Shown here piece after piece: positions 1 to 12,187 of a stretch of 64,000 nucleotides of DNA (positions are counted from its first letter, which is position 1; each line of letters starts with the position of its first letter). The notes under the pieces were generated by a model. The model worked only from the letters and a program-made list of their open reading frames with translations. It was not told where the DNA came from and did no database searches. This DNA comes from Pogonophryne albipinna (lineage: Eukaryota > Chordata > Actinopteri > Perciformes > Artedidraconidae). The position numbers were made by a program, and so were the translations under genes. The stretch spans positions 21,181,951 to 21,245,950 of the forward strand of contig CM053259.1 of NCBI GenBank assembly GCA_028583405.1, written 5' to 3'.

Positions 1-242
1 CACAGACCATATTTCCAGCTATTTTGAAAAATCCTATGGAGAAATCCCATTGACTCTGAGAGGAGGGAACCGGAAGTGGGAAAATGCTGACTCCTTCCGG
101 GTTTTAGGACTCGTTCCTGCACCACTCTATTATACACCACGCTAAAAACCATTAAACAAGAGATGTTGAGAAAATGTTGTAATAGTTTAGCTATTGTAGG
201 ACAGCAAATAGACCACAATATAGATTTCACTTCAATACATAC

Positions 243-3200
243 CCAGCTTCTTCCCTGGTTTGACAATCGGCATCAAGCTGCTCCCATTGTTTTCCTTTGT
301 GATCGATTCCAACTCCTTTAAAGCTATACAACCACAGGAACAATTAATAAAACATTATGGGTTCCACAAAAAAAAAAAAAAAAAAAATACCAACCTTCTG
401 TATAAGAGGTGAAATTCACTGATGAGAATTTGGCAGGCTCCAGGATCACTTGCTGTAACAGGAAGTCATAAAGTTTCACATGAGTATGAACAAAAGCATC
501 CGTTTGGAAATATGAACAAGATAATCAACTTCATTACCTTTATATCCATGTTTGCAGTACCATGAATTTCCTCTGCCTGCTTTGCAAAATTAAGCATCAG
601 GGAGCCAAAGTCTTTTGTGTAAGAGTTGAAATAAGCCTTCGACGACAAAGTTGAAGGGTGCCACGCTTTCTGCAGAGAATAAAACTTTAATGAAGACAAA
701 CAATAATGATGGATTCACAACTACCATGTTCTTTTGCCAAATTAGACATCAGCATTTATTTCATGTATATTAACTTTGCGTCAGAGGCACTTACAAAGTA
801 AGAAAAGATGTGGTCAAAGCTCAGAACGTGTTTGATGATCCCTTGGGGGGTCAAAGTTATGTTGCAGAGCGTGCAGAGGTAGTATCTCTTCTCCGTTTGC
901 CCGACACAAATGCACTCAATCAGGTGCTGCATGCCTAAAAGACAAAGATCAGAAGAAAAAAAAAGGGGGGGGGAACAAGTTTGAATTTTATCTTATGGAT
1001 TAGAGTAGTAATTTGATTCTAGAAGACTGCATACGACAGCTGTAAAGAGACTACCTTTTTCCATTAAGGAAGTTAACAGTGGAATTGTTCTGAAACATTT
1101 ACTGACCAAGAAGTGGATGTTCCCTTTTGCTGTCTTTTAGGTATGTTTGTATTGTCATCCTCTCTTTCTTGAAAACTGGGGGGAGAGAGAAAGATATTTC
1201 AGTGATAAAGAAAAACGGAAAGCTGGAGTAAATACACACAGTACAAACAGATGCAAATATTCAGTATATTGAGATATCAGAACTAAACTATATCCAGAAA
1301 AGCTACAAAATGTGTCACCATTATACATATTATAAAGATTGAGTGATTATTACAGGTAAAACAAACAAATGTCTGCTGCTTTGATTACGTATAACATAAT
1401 GACAATGCATTGCTTCATTTTAATAATGGAGTCCTAAGAATAAATGTGCATACACACCTTCATGCATCTTGGGAAGCTTCTCAATTTCACTGAGCGTGCG
1501 AGCCACTGGAGAGTAGGAACAGATCAATTTCAATAATGTACAATTGAATAGATTTTTCAAATATGATATAACTATAAGACATCTAACAATCATATACCCT
1601 CTGAGTAATTGCTTTTTTCCACTCGTTTAAACAGTTCTCCAGGCAATTCCAACAGCTGCAAAGAGAAAATTTCAAATCAATCAAACATGACGTGAATCAA
1701 ACAAATCTTGACGCAAAAAATCTTTGAAGTTATCGAGTTACTCGGCTGCTTAAATATTAAAAAATACATTTAGTTATATGATTGCAGGCCTTAAAGAGCC
1801 TGTGACACGAGTTTCCCCCATCATCCAAACCCATCAATTTGAGTAAATATTGTCCCCTTGAAAACCGTTACTGAACTGATTTTGGATATTTGTACTTTGA
1901 TAACCATTAATCTGCCCTTCAATGTTGACCATTTTCTGGATCTTCTCGGGGATTCTTCAAATCCCACCAAATTATGGGTGACGTCATTGCGGGCACAGCG
2001 CTCCAGCTGCACCGTTCAGGATCCCAGCATCTGCATGTAAACGCACGATGGCGCACACAGCAGCAAGCTCAGACAGCGATGACAGTTTAATTTTGAACGT
2101 GTCTGAGAGCTCATATGAGGCTGAAGGATCGGTTTATGTTGTATCTGTTAGAAGTTTAGGTATTAGGTGCGTCAATATGGGCGATAATACGTTCATGTAA
2201 CCAGTGGTGGACTGGGACTAAAAATCATCCCGGGACTCTCGACCGGCCCACTTCGGTACCGCTAGTAAATTGTCAACGGGGGGAGTGGGGGATGTCGGGG
2301 GCGGCGGGTGCTGTAGGCTAGGGAAGGCTAAGCCTTCCCAAATATTTGTGTCACTGCATCCTGGTAAAATACAAATATAATGTATAATGTCTGTGTCTTT
2401 GACATTAGCGCTGCTAGCCACCTGTGCCCTGTACTACGAAGCCAGTTCAACATACCCTGGATATGTTTGAGTAACAAACAAACTAACAACAACAAACTAA
2501 CAAACGAGATCTCGCTAAGCGGTCCTACGACGCTGGTTATTAACTCGGTAAATCAAGCCAGGGTTTCTCTCACCAGCTGAGAGCGCGTTCACGTCTAAGA
2601 CTCGAGTGTTTCGTCAACATAATGTGTTGCTTAAAATAATACTTCTGCATACATACAGTATGTGACACTGTAAGTGTTGCACGGCCAGATACGGCTGGAG
2701 AAGCTCACTCGGATAAGGACATATATGATATATTATGATATTATATGAATGATGATCTGATTGATGATGTAATATGAATGATAAGTGCGACACGTCGGCG
2801 TCTTCTCTGCATACGGCAGTTTAAACTGTATTTCCTTTATCCTGTAATATAACTTGAGAGATTTAAACTCCGCACACTGAGTTGATCTCTTTTCTATAGA
2901 CGCCGGAGTCGGGCAGCGTCAGGTAAAAAAAAGTTATTTAGCCTTCCCAAACCTGAGCCTCACGCGCCGCCTATGGGGGATGTACTAGTGACTTATCCGA
3001 CCGGCCCACTTCGGTACAGGCCCATCGGGATTCGTCCCGATGGCCAGTCCGCCACTGCACCCAGCCCACGTAAACTGTCAACAGGGGGAGCCTCGCTGCG
3101 GGGAAACGGTGGACCTAGTGTCCCGATCGGAGTGGGAATAATAATAATAATCTGTGCATTTTATCCATTAATTTCCCCAACATTGTGGTAAAAAAAAAAA

Positions 3201-6200
3201 CACACGTTTAATCCATGTTGGTGTACTACAACTACAAAAATAATCGATTTGTTTTTATATCACATCCTACGGGAGGAAATTCAGCAGCTCTCACTACCGA
3301 TTTGTAATCCTAATTTAATCATCATCTTCACCACGATCATTTATGTTTATGTTCGCCGAATTGACATGAAAGCACTGACAAATATGAATATACTGTAGTC
3401 AACTTCATTAAAACGTTATTAACGTGCCTAAACTCAGTAATTCACCATTTCTACGCATGACAACACACTTTGTCCGTGTTTCGCTCTCTCACCGCACAGT
3501 GAAGCGTTCCCGCATTGACGTCACTTCCGGCTTCCCCCAAAACTTCAAAATGACTCGAAGGAATTTCCCCGCGATGTTCGAAATTATTGATATTTATCGG
3601 AACGGTATCGCATCTTCTTTTTTAAACTGACGGTTCGAGATGACTAGTAGCCCAATATTTCATTGCACAACAGTTGTTGGGATGCTGTCACAGGCTCTTT
3701 AAGCTACAGACCTGTAGGTCTCCAGTCGTGCTTTCCTCATCGTTTCCACTCTCTCTCAACTCAGACCTCATCCAGGAGAAACTCAGTGCGTTGGGGTTTA
3801 TGTAGCTCTGAAATACAAAATACAATTAAATGTATGCTTCCAAATTCTAAACATATTTGCATATTTTTGTAATGATGATCCGCACTTACAAAATTGTTTC
3901 TGTGGTGGTCCATTGAAGTGAGGTGCGATAAAATCCTCATTGATAGAAACTTTTCCTCACAGATATGGCACATGTAAAAATGTGTTTTTGACTCTCGACT
4001 GAAACACAACGATATGCCTGGAAAAAAGCACATTTAAAACTGAACAATTACTCTGATAGAAATTATTATATCTGAGTTTTCTGCAGCTGATTTTTTTTAT
4101 TCAAGTGGAGAGCTGTGTAGACAGGCGCAGGAAGATGGTGAGATAGCGATAGACGCTACACCTTGGGGTTCAAACTTCTACCCTTTTGGTAACCTCTAAC
4201 TGAACTTGTGTTTTCCCCCACTTAGCCTTTAGCTGAACTTTTGTTTTCCTCTGTAGCGGTCTGTTTTTATTTCCTCTTTTAAAAAGGTTAAACGGTCAAG
4301 ACAGTCTATTTTTGTTTTCCAGACAGTCAGACCTTAGCCTCTTGTCTCTCAGATGTTCAGCAACAAATAATATACTTTTTGGGATACATTTTTTTATAAA
4401 TATTGGCCTAAACACAAACATGGAAAATAAATAGCGTCATTTATCGACTTCAACTATGTTAAGGTATTCAATCCTCTGTATGGCAAGCCGATTTAGCTTT
4501 TATTCATTTCTGGAGGATATCAATAAATCTATTCTTACTAGTAAGAATGAGAATTCTTGATATCAAAAATGCAATTCTTACGAGTAATAATGTTTATTTC
4601 TGATATCAAAAATACAATTTTAACTAGTTAGAATGCAAATTCTTGATATCAGAAATGCAATTGTAACTAGTGAGGTTTGCATAGTTTCTCATTCATTTCA
4701 ATGGGAGTTGGAATTTTAACTAGTCTAAATGCCAATTGCTGATATCAGTAATTCAATTGTTGATATCAGAAATATAATTTGAGCTAGTTCAAAAACCTTT
4801 TTTTGATATCAGGAATTCAATTGTAACTAGTTATAAATAAAAATTGAATTATAACTAGTTACAATTGAATTCCTGATATCAAAAAAGGATTTTTGAACTA
4901 GTTCAAATTGTATTTGTTATTCTATTATAATTGGCATTGCGACTAGTTGAAATGTAATTCTTGATATCAGAAATTGGTATTTTTACTAGTTAAAATGTAA
5001 TTGCAACTAGTAACAATTGAATTACTGATATCAGAAATTGGCATTTGAACTAGTTTAAATTCCAACTCCCATTGAAATGAATGAGAAAAAACGATGCAAA
5101 TCTCACTAGTTAAAATCGCATTTCTGATATCAGAAATACACATTACAACTAGTTACAATTGAATTTCTGATATCAATAATTTGCATTCCAACTAGTTAAA
5201 ATAGATTTTTTGATATCCTCCAGAAATGAATAAAAGCTAAATCGGCTTGCCATACCCGTGTCAGCATTGGTTATAAATAGGGTTGGGAACCGAAACTCGG
5301 TTCCAGATGAGAACCGATAAGAAAATGCCGGGTACCCATAAAAAATACACAATTTCGGTTCTGCTTAACGGTTCCTAAACCCGGTAGACCCTGTATTCCA
5401 CCAGGTCCGTCTGTGTCGCGGTGACCCGGTGGAATACAGGGTAAGGGTCGGACTTGCCATCTGTGTGTTCTGGAGAATCACAGAACGGCCGGTCGTCAGC
5501 GGGCCGTTGACGGCCAGCACCGCCCTTAATTTTTTTAAACGGCATCAATGTAGTTATAAAGACTCTGCTCTTAGGTAGAATGCAAAATCTATTTGTTTCT
5601 GGATTTATATAAAATGCAACATTTAGTGAGACTTAAAATAATAAACGGAAATGTTACAACATGTAATTCATGTGCGTTGTTTCTCATCATATTGCCATCA
5701 CTCATTCCAACTCTGCTGCAATAAAGGCCTGGTTTGTCTAATGTTGGGATGTATGAGAGAAAATGTTAATCCAATCCACTTTATTTATATAGCACATTTT
5801 AAAAACAGAGTGTTTGCCAAAGTGCTTCACAATGAACATAACATTATAATAAAATATAATATTACAAGAATAGATAAAAGGCACACATAAGAATAAATAC
5901 AAGGCACATAAAGGCTATGGACAGACAATAAAAGCATAAAAATCGATAAAATATAGCTCAGACTGACTCGAAAGAGAGGGAAAAGAGGTGGGTCTTTAGG
6001 CGGGACTTAAAAGCATGGGTGACAATTTGACATGGGGGGCAGGTCTTTCCTGCTTAAAAATGTAATTACAAACCAACTTAGAGATACTTTACTGACCTAT
6101 GATGGGCCATGTGATTTCACATCTGACTCGCGACTTGATCAACTCAATGAAGGGAAAGATGCCTGTAGAGTAAACATTACAATGGAAGAAAAGAGGATTA

Positions 6201-8429
6201 GACTTTAGATTTTTATGAAAGCCAACATAACTTAAATTCAAAAAGTAAAAGAAACAGATAGATTGAAGTTAATTGGCAGTGACATTGAAATGTTTTAATA
6301 AATCTGTGTGTTTTACGTTATTTAAGTCAATAAAACAAAATCAGCTCAAGGTTTCAGTATGCTTACACAATTTATTTACAAAAAGGAAGAAAAAAAAAAG
6401 GCTTACCATGACCCTTGAACATATCTAAAAAGAAGTTAACAAGACAAAAAAGGTTAATCTACTGCACAGAAAATCTGAGCGACACATTCTCTAAAGCAGG
6501 TTACAAGAAAAGGGACCCCTTAACAGCCATTTGACCTAGGGGCAGTGCATTGCATATCTAATTGGGTAAGTTAGTAAACTGTTACATTATTGTTTCTTTA
6601 AGCTAATCTTTAACCTAACCCCAAGAATAATTTACAGGAGAAACTTTACATTTTTTCATTACATTTCATTTAGTTTATCTTTTATCCAAAGCAAATTACC
6701 ATACGTGCAATAAAACACTAAGATATAAACAACAAAAATGCTGATACAAAAACCATTACGTGCTATTTTTTTCCCACTGCGTCCAGAGTTCGCTGCAGAT
6801 TTTCAAATAACTTTTACTGGACTGCTGATAAATTATCAAATGAACAGCAAAACAGTATACTGGAAATAAAGCTAATGCTAAAATAAATTCACATTTAAGA
6901 TTGACGAAGTAGTACTCTGTATCAATAGATGCCAATCTTATATCGTTTGCTTTTATTATTCAGCTAGTTTTTCCAGTTTTCCAAGCTTTAGCATTACAAT
7001 GATCCCATGCAAGCTCAAACTCAAGTCTCATTTCCAAACAAATGTCATTACTTTTTGTTGTGCATTTTTACAAGAGCGCACACAAGACGTGCACTCAGAA
7101 CATAGGTTTTCCCAACAAAAGAAAAAGGAAATACCTTGCTGGAAGACATCAATCATTGTCTGTTGGTAAAGAACAAAGAAACATGCAGAAGTTTATAAAA
7201 AGCAGATAGAAAGAGGAATATAGAAAACTGCAGTAACAAAAATCTAAAATAGGACCCACATATTAATGCTGTTCATGAGACCGATAAACACTTTTAAGGG
7301 TGTTTGCACTCTTTGCCCTTTCTTGTGGAAATTATTATGGTAAAATGCTCATATGCTTGTCAGCTTTAATGCAGTATAGGCAAACCAATGATCATTTCAA
7401 TTCCCTCTGCATATGCCATCAACACACACACACACACACACATCTCCTAGTTAAGTGTATTGGTCAATGGTACAGAATGAGAATCAACCAAGTGAAGGTG
7501 TTCCTAAAGTTGAATGCCCACCTGTACATGTCCATGTGAGTGAATATGAGTCTTCAAATCAAACATGTAGTTAGATGTGGTGAGGCAGACCTAGAAGAAG
7601 AAGGTGCATCATTAACATGAAATAGAAGAAGGGACAGAGTGTTGTACGGGACAACAGGAAACCTTCAACAGTTCAACTTTACACTTTGATTCTTATCTAT
7701 TAATATTTTTCCAGTGAAACATCGGGCAACAGATGAGGAAAGAGGGAGTTTGGTGGAAGGCTGGTTTGTTCTGAATTTATGTTTTGGTTTAACCCTTGTG
7801 CCCTCCTGGAATGTTCATCCTTTCGACACCTTCCTGACAAAAATGTACACGCCCCAAACAAATGCTATTGAATCATCATACATCAATATTTTTTTCTAGT
7901 TTTCTTTTCATTAATCACTTAAACAACTTCTAACGTACTCAAAACTACCAAACATTTAACCATTTTCTGGATTTTAACCCTTTAAATGCCTGTTTCTTTA
8001 TTTGAATTATCTCATTATTTATGACAAAAAAACATAAAAAATGAAAAGAATGTCCATATAATAATTAGTAGGGGGATGGAACTTTGGTGGGTAGAGTCTT
8101 GGATATGTCAAAGATTAGCAACAAAATTGATTTGACTGCATTATTATTTTTTACGTAGTGTCAGATACTACCTCTGGACACCTTCGTGGCCAAAAATGCC
8201 TCTGACTTCCATTCAAACCACATTTTTTTATCTCACTGCCATTGCAGTATAAAACCATGCATTTTGTAATGTCAGCATTTAATTTAGAAGAAAAGTAGTG
8301 ATATTTGATATGTCTACTCTATTCCACCAGATTCAACCATTTTCCCACTGTAGGCCGATGCATGAAATTCTTAAATTTTTGCCAGTTATATTATGGAGCC
8401 GTGTGACTAACAGGGGGGTCCCGAGAGTG

Positions 8430-8493
<64 letters not shown>

Positions 8494-10285
8494 CATTGCC
8501 AGCAGCAGACCGGCAGGTCCTGCAGCATGTGACCTGGGGCTCTCTCAGGTGGTAGAACAACTATTTTTTACACCGCTGCTATGACTCCATCCTAGGGGAA
8601 ACACTGTAATTACTGGGCAAATCTACAGGGCCATAAAGATACTCACCCTACTAAACAAACTGTAAAAACAAGTTGGGAAAGTAACACAATTAAAAAAGAA
8701 AGTTTTTGTGTTAGTGTTTTGGAATTATGTAAGGAATTCAAAGTTAAAGAATGGAATATTAGTCCGATGGTGTTGTTATCGGCTGTTGCACCATGGTTGC
8801 TACCTCAACCTATAGTAGATGTATCCTTATTGAAACAGTTACATTCAATGAAAAGTCAAATCAATGTGCAGGCTTATGTGAACACTGTTCTACATGAACA
8901 ATATGGGCAGTTTATACAAATATTTACTGATGGATCCAAAAATCCAGAAAATGGTCAAACTAGTTGTGCATTTTATGTTCCTGAATTAAAAGGTCAAAGT
9001 GGGAAAGTGAACGAGTGATCAAATCGCAGTATATACAGTAGAGATGATGGCTATCTCACTAGCACTTCAGTGGGTAGAGGAAAGGAGAGGAGAGTATAAA
9101 AAACTTCTCTTCAGAATGTCGTCAGGATATTTTACATGAAATTTTACACATCATGTTTAGGTTAGTTCATTTGGGAATTGTTGTTTAATTTGTGTGGGTT
9201 CCAGCGCATGTGGGTATTAGAGGGAATGAGGTAGTGGATCAACTGGCAAAATGTGGTTTGAAAGCAAACCAGATTGATATTATGGTACCCATTAGTAGAG
9301 CAGTTCGTCAAATCTGTTACAAAAGTTGTTATCAAGCAACAATGGCAAAAACTATGGGACAGTAACACTAAAGGAAGACATTTATACCAGGGGAAGTAGG
9401 AACGGGAAGCACTTGGGGAGTAGTAGAAGAGAACAGAGCATTAACAGCAGGATAAAATTGGGTCACTGGATCAAATTCAACAATGCATCTGATTGGAAAC
9501 CATCCAAATGGCAATTGTGATGGAGACAATACATCATGTATTTTTTAGCTGCCCGGATTATAACAGACAAACACTCATTCTGAAAACTGCACTGGAACAA
9601 CATAACATCAAGGACATGGATTTCAAGTCAATATACAAAAGTAAATCAAGAAATGAACTAAGCAAGCTGATCTTCAAGTTCCTCAAAAACACTGGTCTGA
9701 GGACAAGGATTTAATATAAACATTTAATAAATCAACAGTAGGTGGCGATATATGCTCCAAGTGGAAGCGATACGCCATTAAAGAAAAATGAAGAAGAAGA
9801 AAACTAAAAAATGAGGGAGCGCAAATGAGAAAGCTGCAGCGAGAGCAAAAGTCTGATCATTGAGAAAGAAGCAAAGAGAACTGCAAACAAAAAGATGTGT
9901 TAAAACAAAACGACTTGTAGTTTACATGATTACACAAATGATCTGTTTGCAACTTATAGTTTTATTTTTTAAATTAAATTTATTTTGCTTGACTCCGTTT
10001 TTTTTCTCTTAAACTCTTAGTTTAGCTTGATTCTGAGAAAGTGTTGCTTTATCTTTATGAAACAAAACTAATCCCATAATATCATGTTGACCGTTGCATC
10101 TGTTAACTGTGTTGCACATGGTTTATATTACTCCCACTGTTGCAATGCTAACATACAGATAACAGCCTAAGCACTTAATCTTTGAAGCACAGAGACAGTA
10201 CGTCATGTCGAAATATTACCTCCATATCACTGACTGTGGTGCATTAAAAAAAGCTTACCTGACAGCCCAGGTTCAGATGGTCCAT
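243..10285 (-). CDS. Unnamed multi-exon zinc-finger gene (three matrin/U1-like fingers), 3' end beyond left edge
   Basis: I do not recognise this gene. I assembled it from minus-strand splice signals: exons at 10259-10285 (start codon), 7522-7590, 7135-7159, 6407-6424, 6097-6162, 3890-4017, 3767-3807, 1598-1655, 1458-1505, 1107-1175, 795-934, 538-669, 395-452 and 243-315. Reading phase is kept at every join except 3767-3807 to 1598-1655, where an exon may be missing. Three fingers appear. Finger 1 is split by the first intron (GCQ joined to VC, giving C-x2-C-x12-H-x5-H). Fingers 2 (YMCHICEEKF) and 3 (YYLCTLCNITL) share the spacing C-x2-C-x11-H-x5-H, and both exons end TTT before GTAAGT, which suggests module duplication. 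This spacing resembles matrin/U1-type fingers that bind RNA or DNA; the actual ligand is unknown. No stop codon is seen, so the gene continues to the left. Several exons are very short (18-27 nt). Expression is unproven and a decayed gene remains possible. Confidence 0.6.
1795..3698. mobile_element. TTAA-flanked DNA transposon-like element (non-autonomous)
   Basis: A 13-bp perfect terminal inverted repeat, AGAGCCTGTGACA, lies at both ends and is flanked on both sides by TTAA (1791-1794 and 3699-3702). TTAA target duplications are typical of piggyBac and Kolobok elements. The 1.9-kb interior has no convincing transposase. It contains two related GC-rich blocks (about 2215-2340 and 2940-3130) that share the text accggcccacttcggtac and the word agccttccca, so it may itself be composite. 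It sits in an intron of the zinc-finger gene. Family assignment is inference from the TTAA site. Confidence 0.6.
4478..5255. repeat. Long inverted repeat (foldback) built of alternating GATATC and ACTAGT units
   Basis: The left arm starts GTATGGCAAGCCGATTTAGC and the right arm ends with its reverse complement, so about 780 bp can fold into a near-continuous hairpin centred near 4840. Inside the arms, short AT-rich units are separated alternately by the self-complementary hexamers GATATC (4516, 4559, 4602, 4645 and onward) and ACTAGT (4537, 4623 and onward), with about 43 bp between like hexamers. No ORF and no clear target duplication were found. It is most likely a foldback or MITE-like element grown by internal tandem duplication. 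It lies in an intron of the zinc-finger gene. Confidence 0.8.
5256..5771. other. Intronic stretch, no gene; unclassified repeat-like sequence
   Basis: No exon is visible. The segment opens with text around ggttgggaaccgaaactcgg that looks like a dispersed repeat end, followed by a duplicated word (ggtggaatacagggt and its near-complement ccctgtattccacc) that forms a small inverted repeat near 5385-5445. I cannot assign a family. Confidence 0.3.
5772..6012 (-). mobile_element. 3' end of an L2/CR1-group LINE, truncated
   Basis: Read on the minus strand, the segment ends in the motif tgtgctatataaataaa, which is typical of fish L2-like LINE tails. The portion upstream on the minus strand (about 5985-6010) resembles the last codons of the LINE ORF (kshfkxrlkt-type text). 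It resembles the copy at 51585-51990. It is short and carries no intact ORF. Confidence 0.5.
8430..8493. repeat. Compound (GT)n(TA)n(GT)n microsatellite
   Basis: The run reads GT, then a TA block, then GT again. Short ORFs on both strands here only translate the repeat. Confidence 0.95.
8640..9800 (+). mobile_element. Degenerate I/Nimb-like LINE, ORF2 C-terminus with RNase H
   Basis: Several plus-strand frames together show a broken ORF2 end. An RNase H start (IFTDGSKNPENGQTS) lies at 8920-8970. A second RNase H piece (VWVPAHVGIRGNEVVDQLAK) lies near 9195-9250. A C-terminal zinc-knuckle-like tail (HHVFFSCPDYNRQTL) lies near 9530-9580, followed by a stop at about 9712. The 3' UTR ends near 9800 with GAAGAAGAAGA-type repeats, a common tail of fish I-group elements. 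Frameshifts and stops separate the pieces, so it is inactive. The RNase H placement fits I/Nimb-type elements; the exact clade is inferred. Confidence 0.7.
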
Positions 10286-10540
10286 GATGAAAGTTAACTA
10301 ACTAGTACAACTTCTCAGGCAGGACATTCTTTTTAGGATGTCATTTGGAGAAGTACAACATCAACGTCGACACCGAGCTTTGAGAAAAGTTTGAAAGTGG
10401 AAATTATCCGTAAAAAGGTGTGTTTGTTTGAGTCAGTTGCGCAGTTTCCATTTTGCTGCTTCATGCCATGCTTCATGCGCGGCAATGCTTTATGAGCGGC
10501 AAAGCTTCTGCCGCGGGGAGGAAGCACTATCAGCTGTGGT

Positions 10541-10590
10541 GATTAGAGACTCCTCCTCCTCCTCCTCCTCCGACTCCTCCTCCTCCGAGA
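10541..10590. repeat. (TCC)n-rich trinucleotide run
   Basis: A short run of tcctcc units with interruptions lies about 260 bp upstream of the predicted start codon of the minus-strand zinc-finger gene. It may lie in that gene's promoter region, but nothing in the sequence proves this. Confidence 0.7.
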
Positions 10591-10639
10591 AACGGTTCCC
10601 TGAAGATCCGTTTCAGAATCATTTATTGTCCATACAATT

Positions 10640-10830
10640 TACTAGAGATGGGAGTACTCAGTCAGGTCGTGTACTTAAGTAAAATAAGAAGTACAAGAGT
10701 GTATGAATACTCTGCTGTAAGTTAAAGTCCTGCATTCAAAATAATACTCAAGTAATTTTGTAGACAAGTATTAGCATCTAAATATAGTTGCCAAAAATTA
10801 AAAGTATTTATTATTCAGATTGGCCCATTT
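10640..10830. mobile_element. End of a dispersed TACTTAAGTA-type fish repeat
   Basis: The text gtacttaagtaaaataaga followed by aaagtcctgcattcaaaa is a pattern I recognise as one end of a common fish MITE-like repeat. A plausible opposite end (aaatgtacttgagttaca) lies at 17510-17530, so much of 10.8-17.4 kb may be later insertions into this old element. That link is inference. Confidence 0.4.
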
Positions 10831-11219
10831 AAAAATAATATATATGATATATTTTGATTATTGATGCATTAATGTGTTTATCAAAGATGGTAAATGTGCA
10901 GCTAGTTTTAATTACTTTGTAGGTTGCAGGGTAGCTGGAATGTTACTCCAGGTCTATCTAAAGTCTTATTTAAGTCTTGTTTATATTTCACATAATTAAT
11001 CATAATGCGCAAAGTAATTAAGTATATTATAAATGGAGTGGAGTTAAAACCCTGTGAAGCCTGACACATCAAATAATAGTCAGAAAATTCATTTTTTTTT
11101 TTAATTGAGGTGTTTATTAACCTTTTAACAAAATACAACAAAATATTTGGTAATTATTGGTAACACTTTACAATAAGGTACACACAATGTGCTTAGTTAC
11201 TGAGTAGTGAATAAGAAAC

Positions 11220-11460
11220 GACTAGATAGTTAATGGTTAGTTAATGAGTTCCTCAGTGACTGCGATTGAAGAACTGATGGTTAGTACATGGTTAACAGAC
11301 TGGGGGGTACTGTATTAATGAATCATTCGTTAATGGTTAGTTAATGAGTTCCTGAGTGACTGTGATTGAAGAACTGATGGTTAGTTACCAGTAAACAGAC
11401 TGGGGGGTACTGTATTAATGAATCATTTGTTAATTGTTAGTTAATGAGGAGTTCCTGGGA
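11220..11460. repeat. 100-bp tandem repeat, about 2.4 copies
   Basis: The block beginning taatggttagttaatgag recurs at 11231, 11331 and (as taattgttag) 11431, exactly 100 bp apart. Units share tggggggtactgtattaatg. It lies just inside a repeat whose edge reads ggtaacactttacaataagg (11159), a common fish transposon end. Confidence 0.85.
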
Positions 11461-11580
11461 GACTTTGATTGAAGCAATGGTCCGCTGCAGGAGGGCACTT
11501 TTAAACCTGCCATCTTCGGCTGGCTTGGGTCCCACATCGACTGGTGGAGGTGGATCCGACTCACGTTTTACTGCTTAAGT

Positions 11581-12015
11581 CATCATTACTTACCTTGCCA
11601 TTACTTAAGCAGTTTGGGTACGGTAAACTCAAGTAACGCAAACAAAAACAGTAGTTACCCATTACCTAACCATTCCTTAAGCAGTTTGTGTCCCCTCAAG
11701 TAAAGTAATGCATCAAAAACAGTAGTTACCCATTACCTAATGATTACCTTACCGTTACTTAAGCAGTTTGTGTCCCCTCAAGTAAAGTAATGCATCAAAA
11801 ACAGTAGTTACCCATTACCTAATGATTACCTTACCGTTACTTAAGCAGTTTGTGTCCCCTCAAGTAAAGTAATGCATCAAAAACAGTAGTTACCCATTAC
11901 CTAATGATTACCTTACCGTTACTTAAGCAGTTTGTGTCCCCTCTAGTAAAGTAATGGATCAAAAACAGTAGTTACCCATTAACTAATAATTTCTTCACCA
12001 TTAGTTAAGCAGTTT
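11581..12015. repeat. 82-bp minisatellite, about five copies
   Basis: The word tcccctcaagtaaag recurs at 11691, 11773 and 11855, with a variant (tcccctctagtaaag) at 11937, a constant period of 82 bp. Each unit contains aacagtagttacccattacc and ttacttaagcagtttg. Outer copies are diverged and central copies nearly identical, the usual pattern of unequal exchange. It is not a CRISPR array because there are no unique spacers. Confidence 0.9.
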
Positions 12016-12187
12016 TACAAACAAACACTGTTGATGACAATGACGGATCTACAGCCACTCAAGTTTACATTTTAATTTAAACAACAATCCAAATGTTATG
12101 AACAAATTTGATATAAATGAGGAACATATAAACAAACAACCTGAATTTATTAATGACAGTAATAACCAAACGAGATTGCTTTTATAT

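Noticed and set aside
11581..12015. Regular direct repeats considered as a CRISPR array
   Set aside because: The 82-bp units are contiguous and similar throughout, with no unique spacers, in a vertebrate genome.
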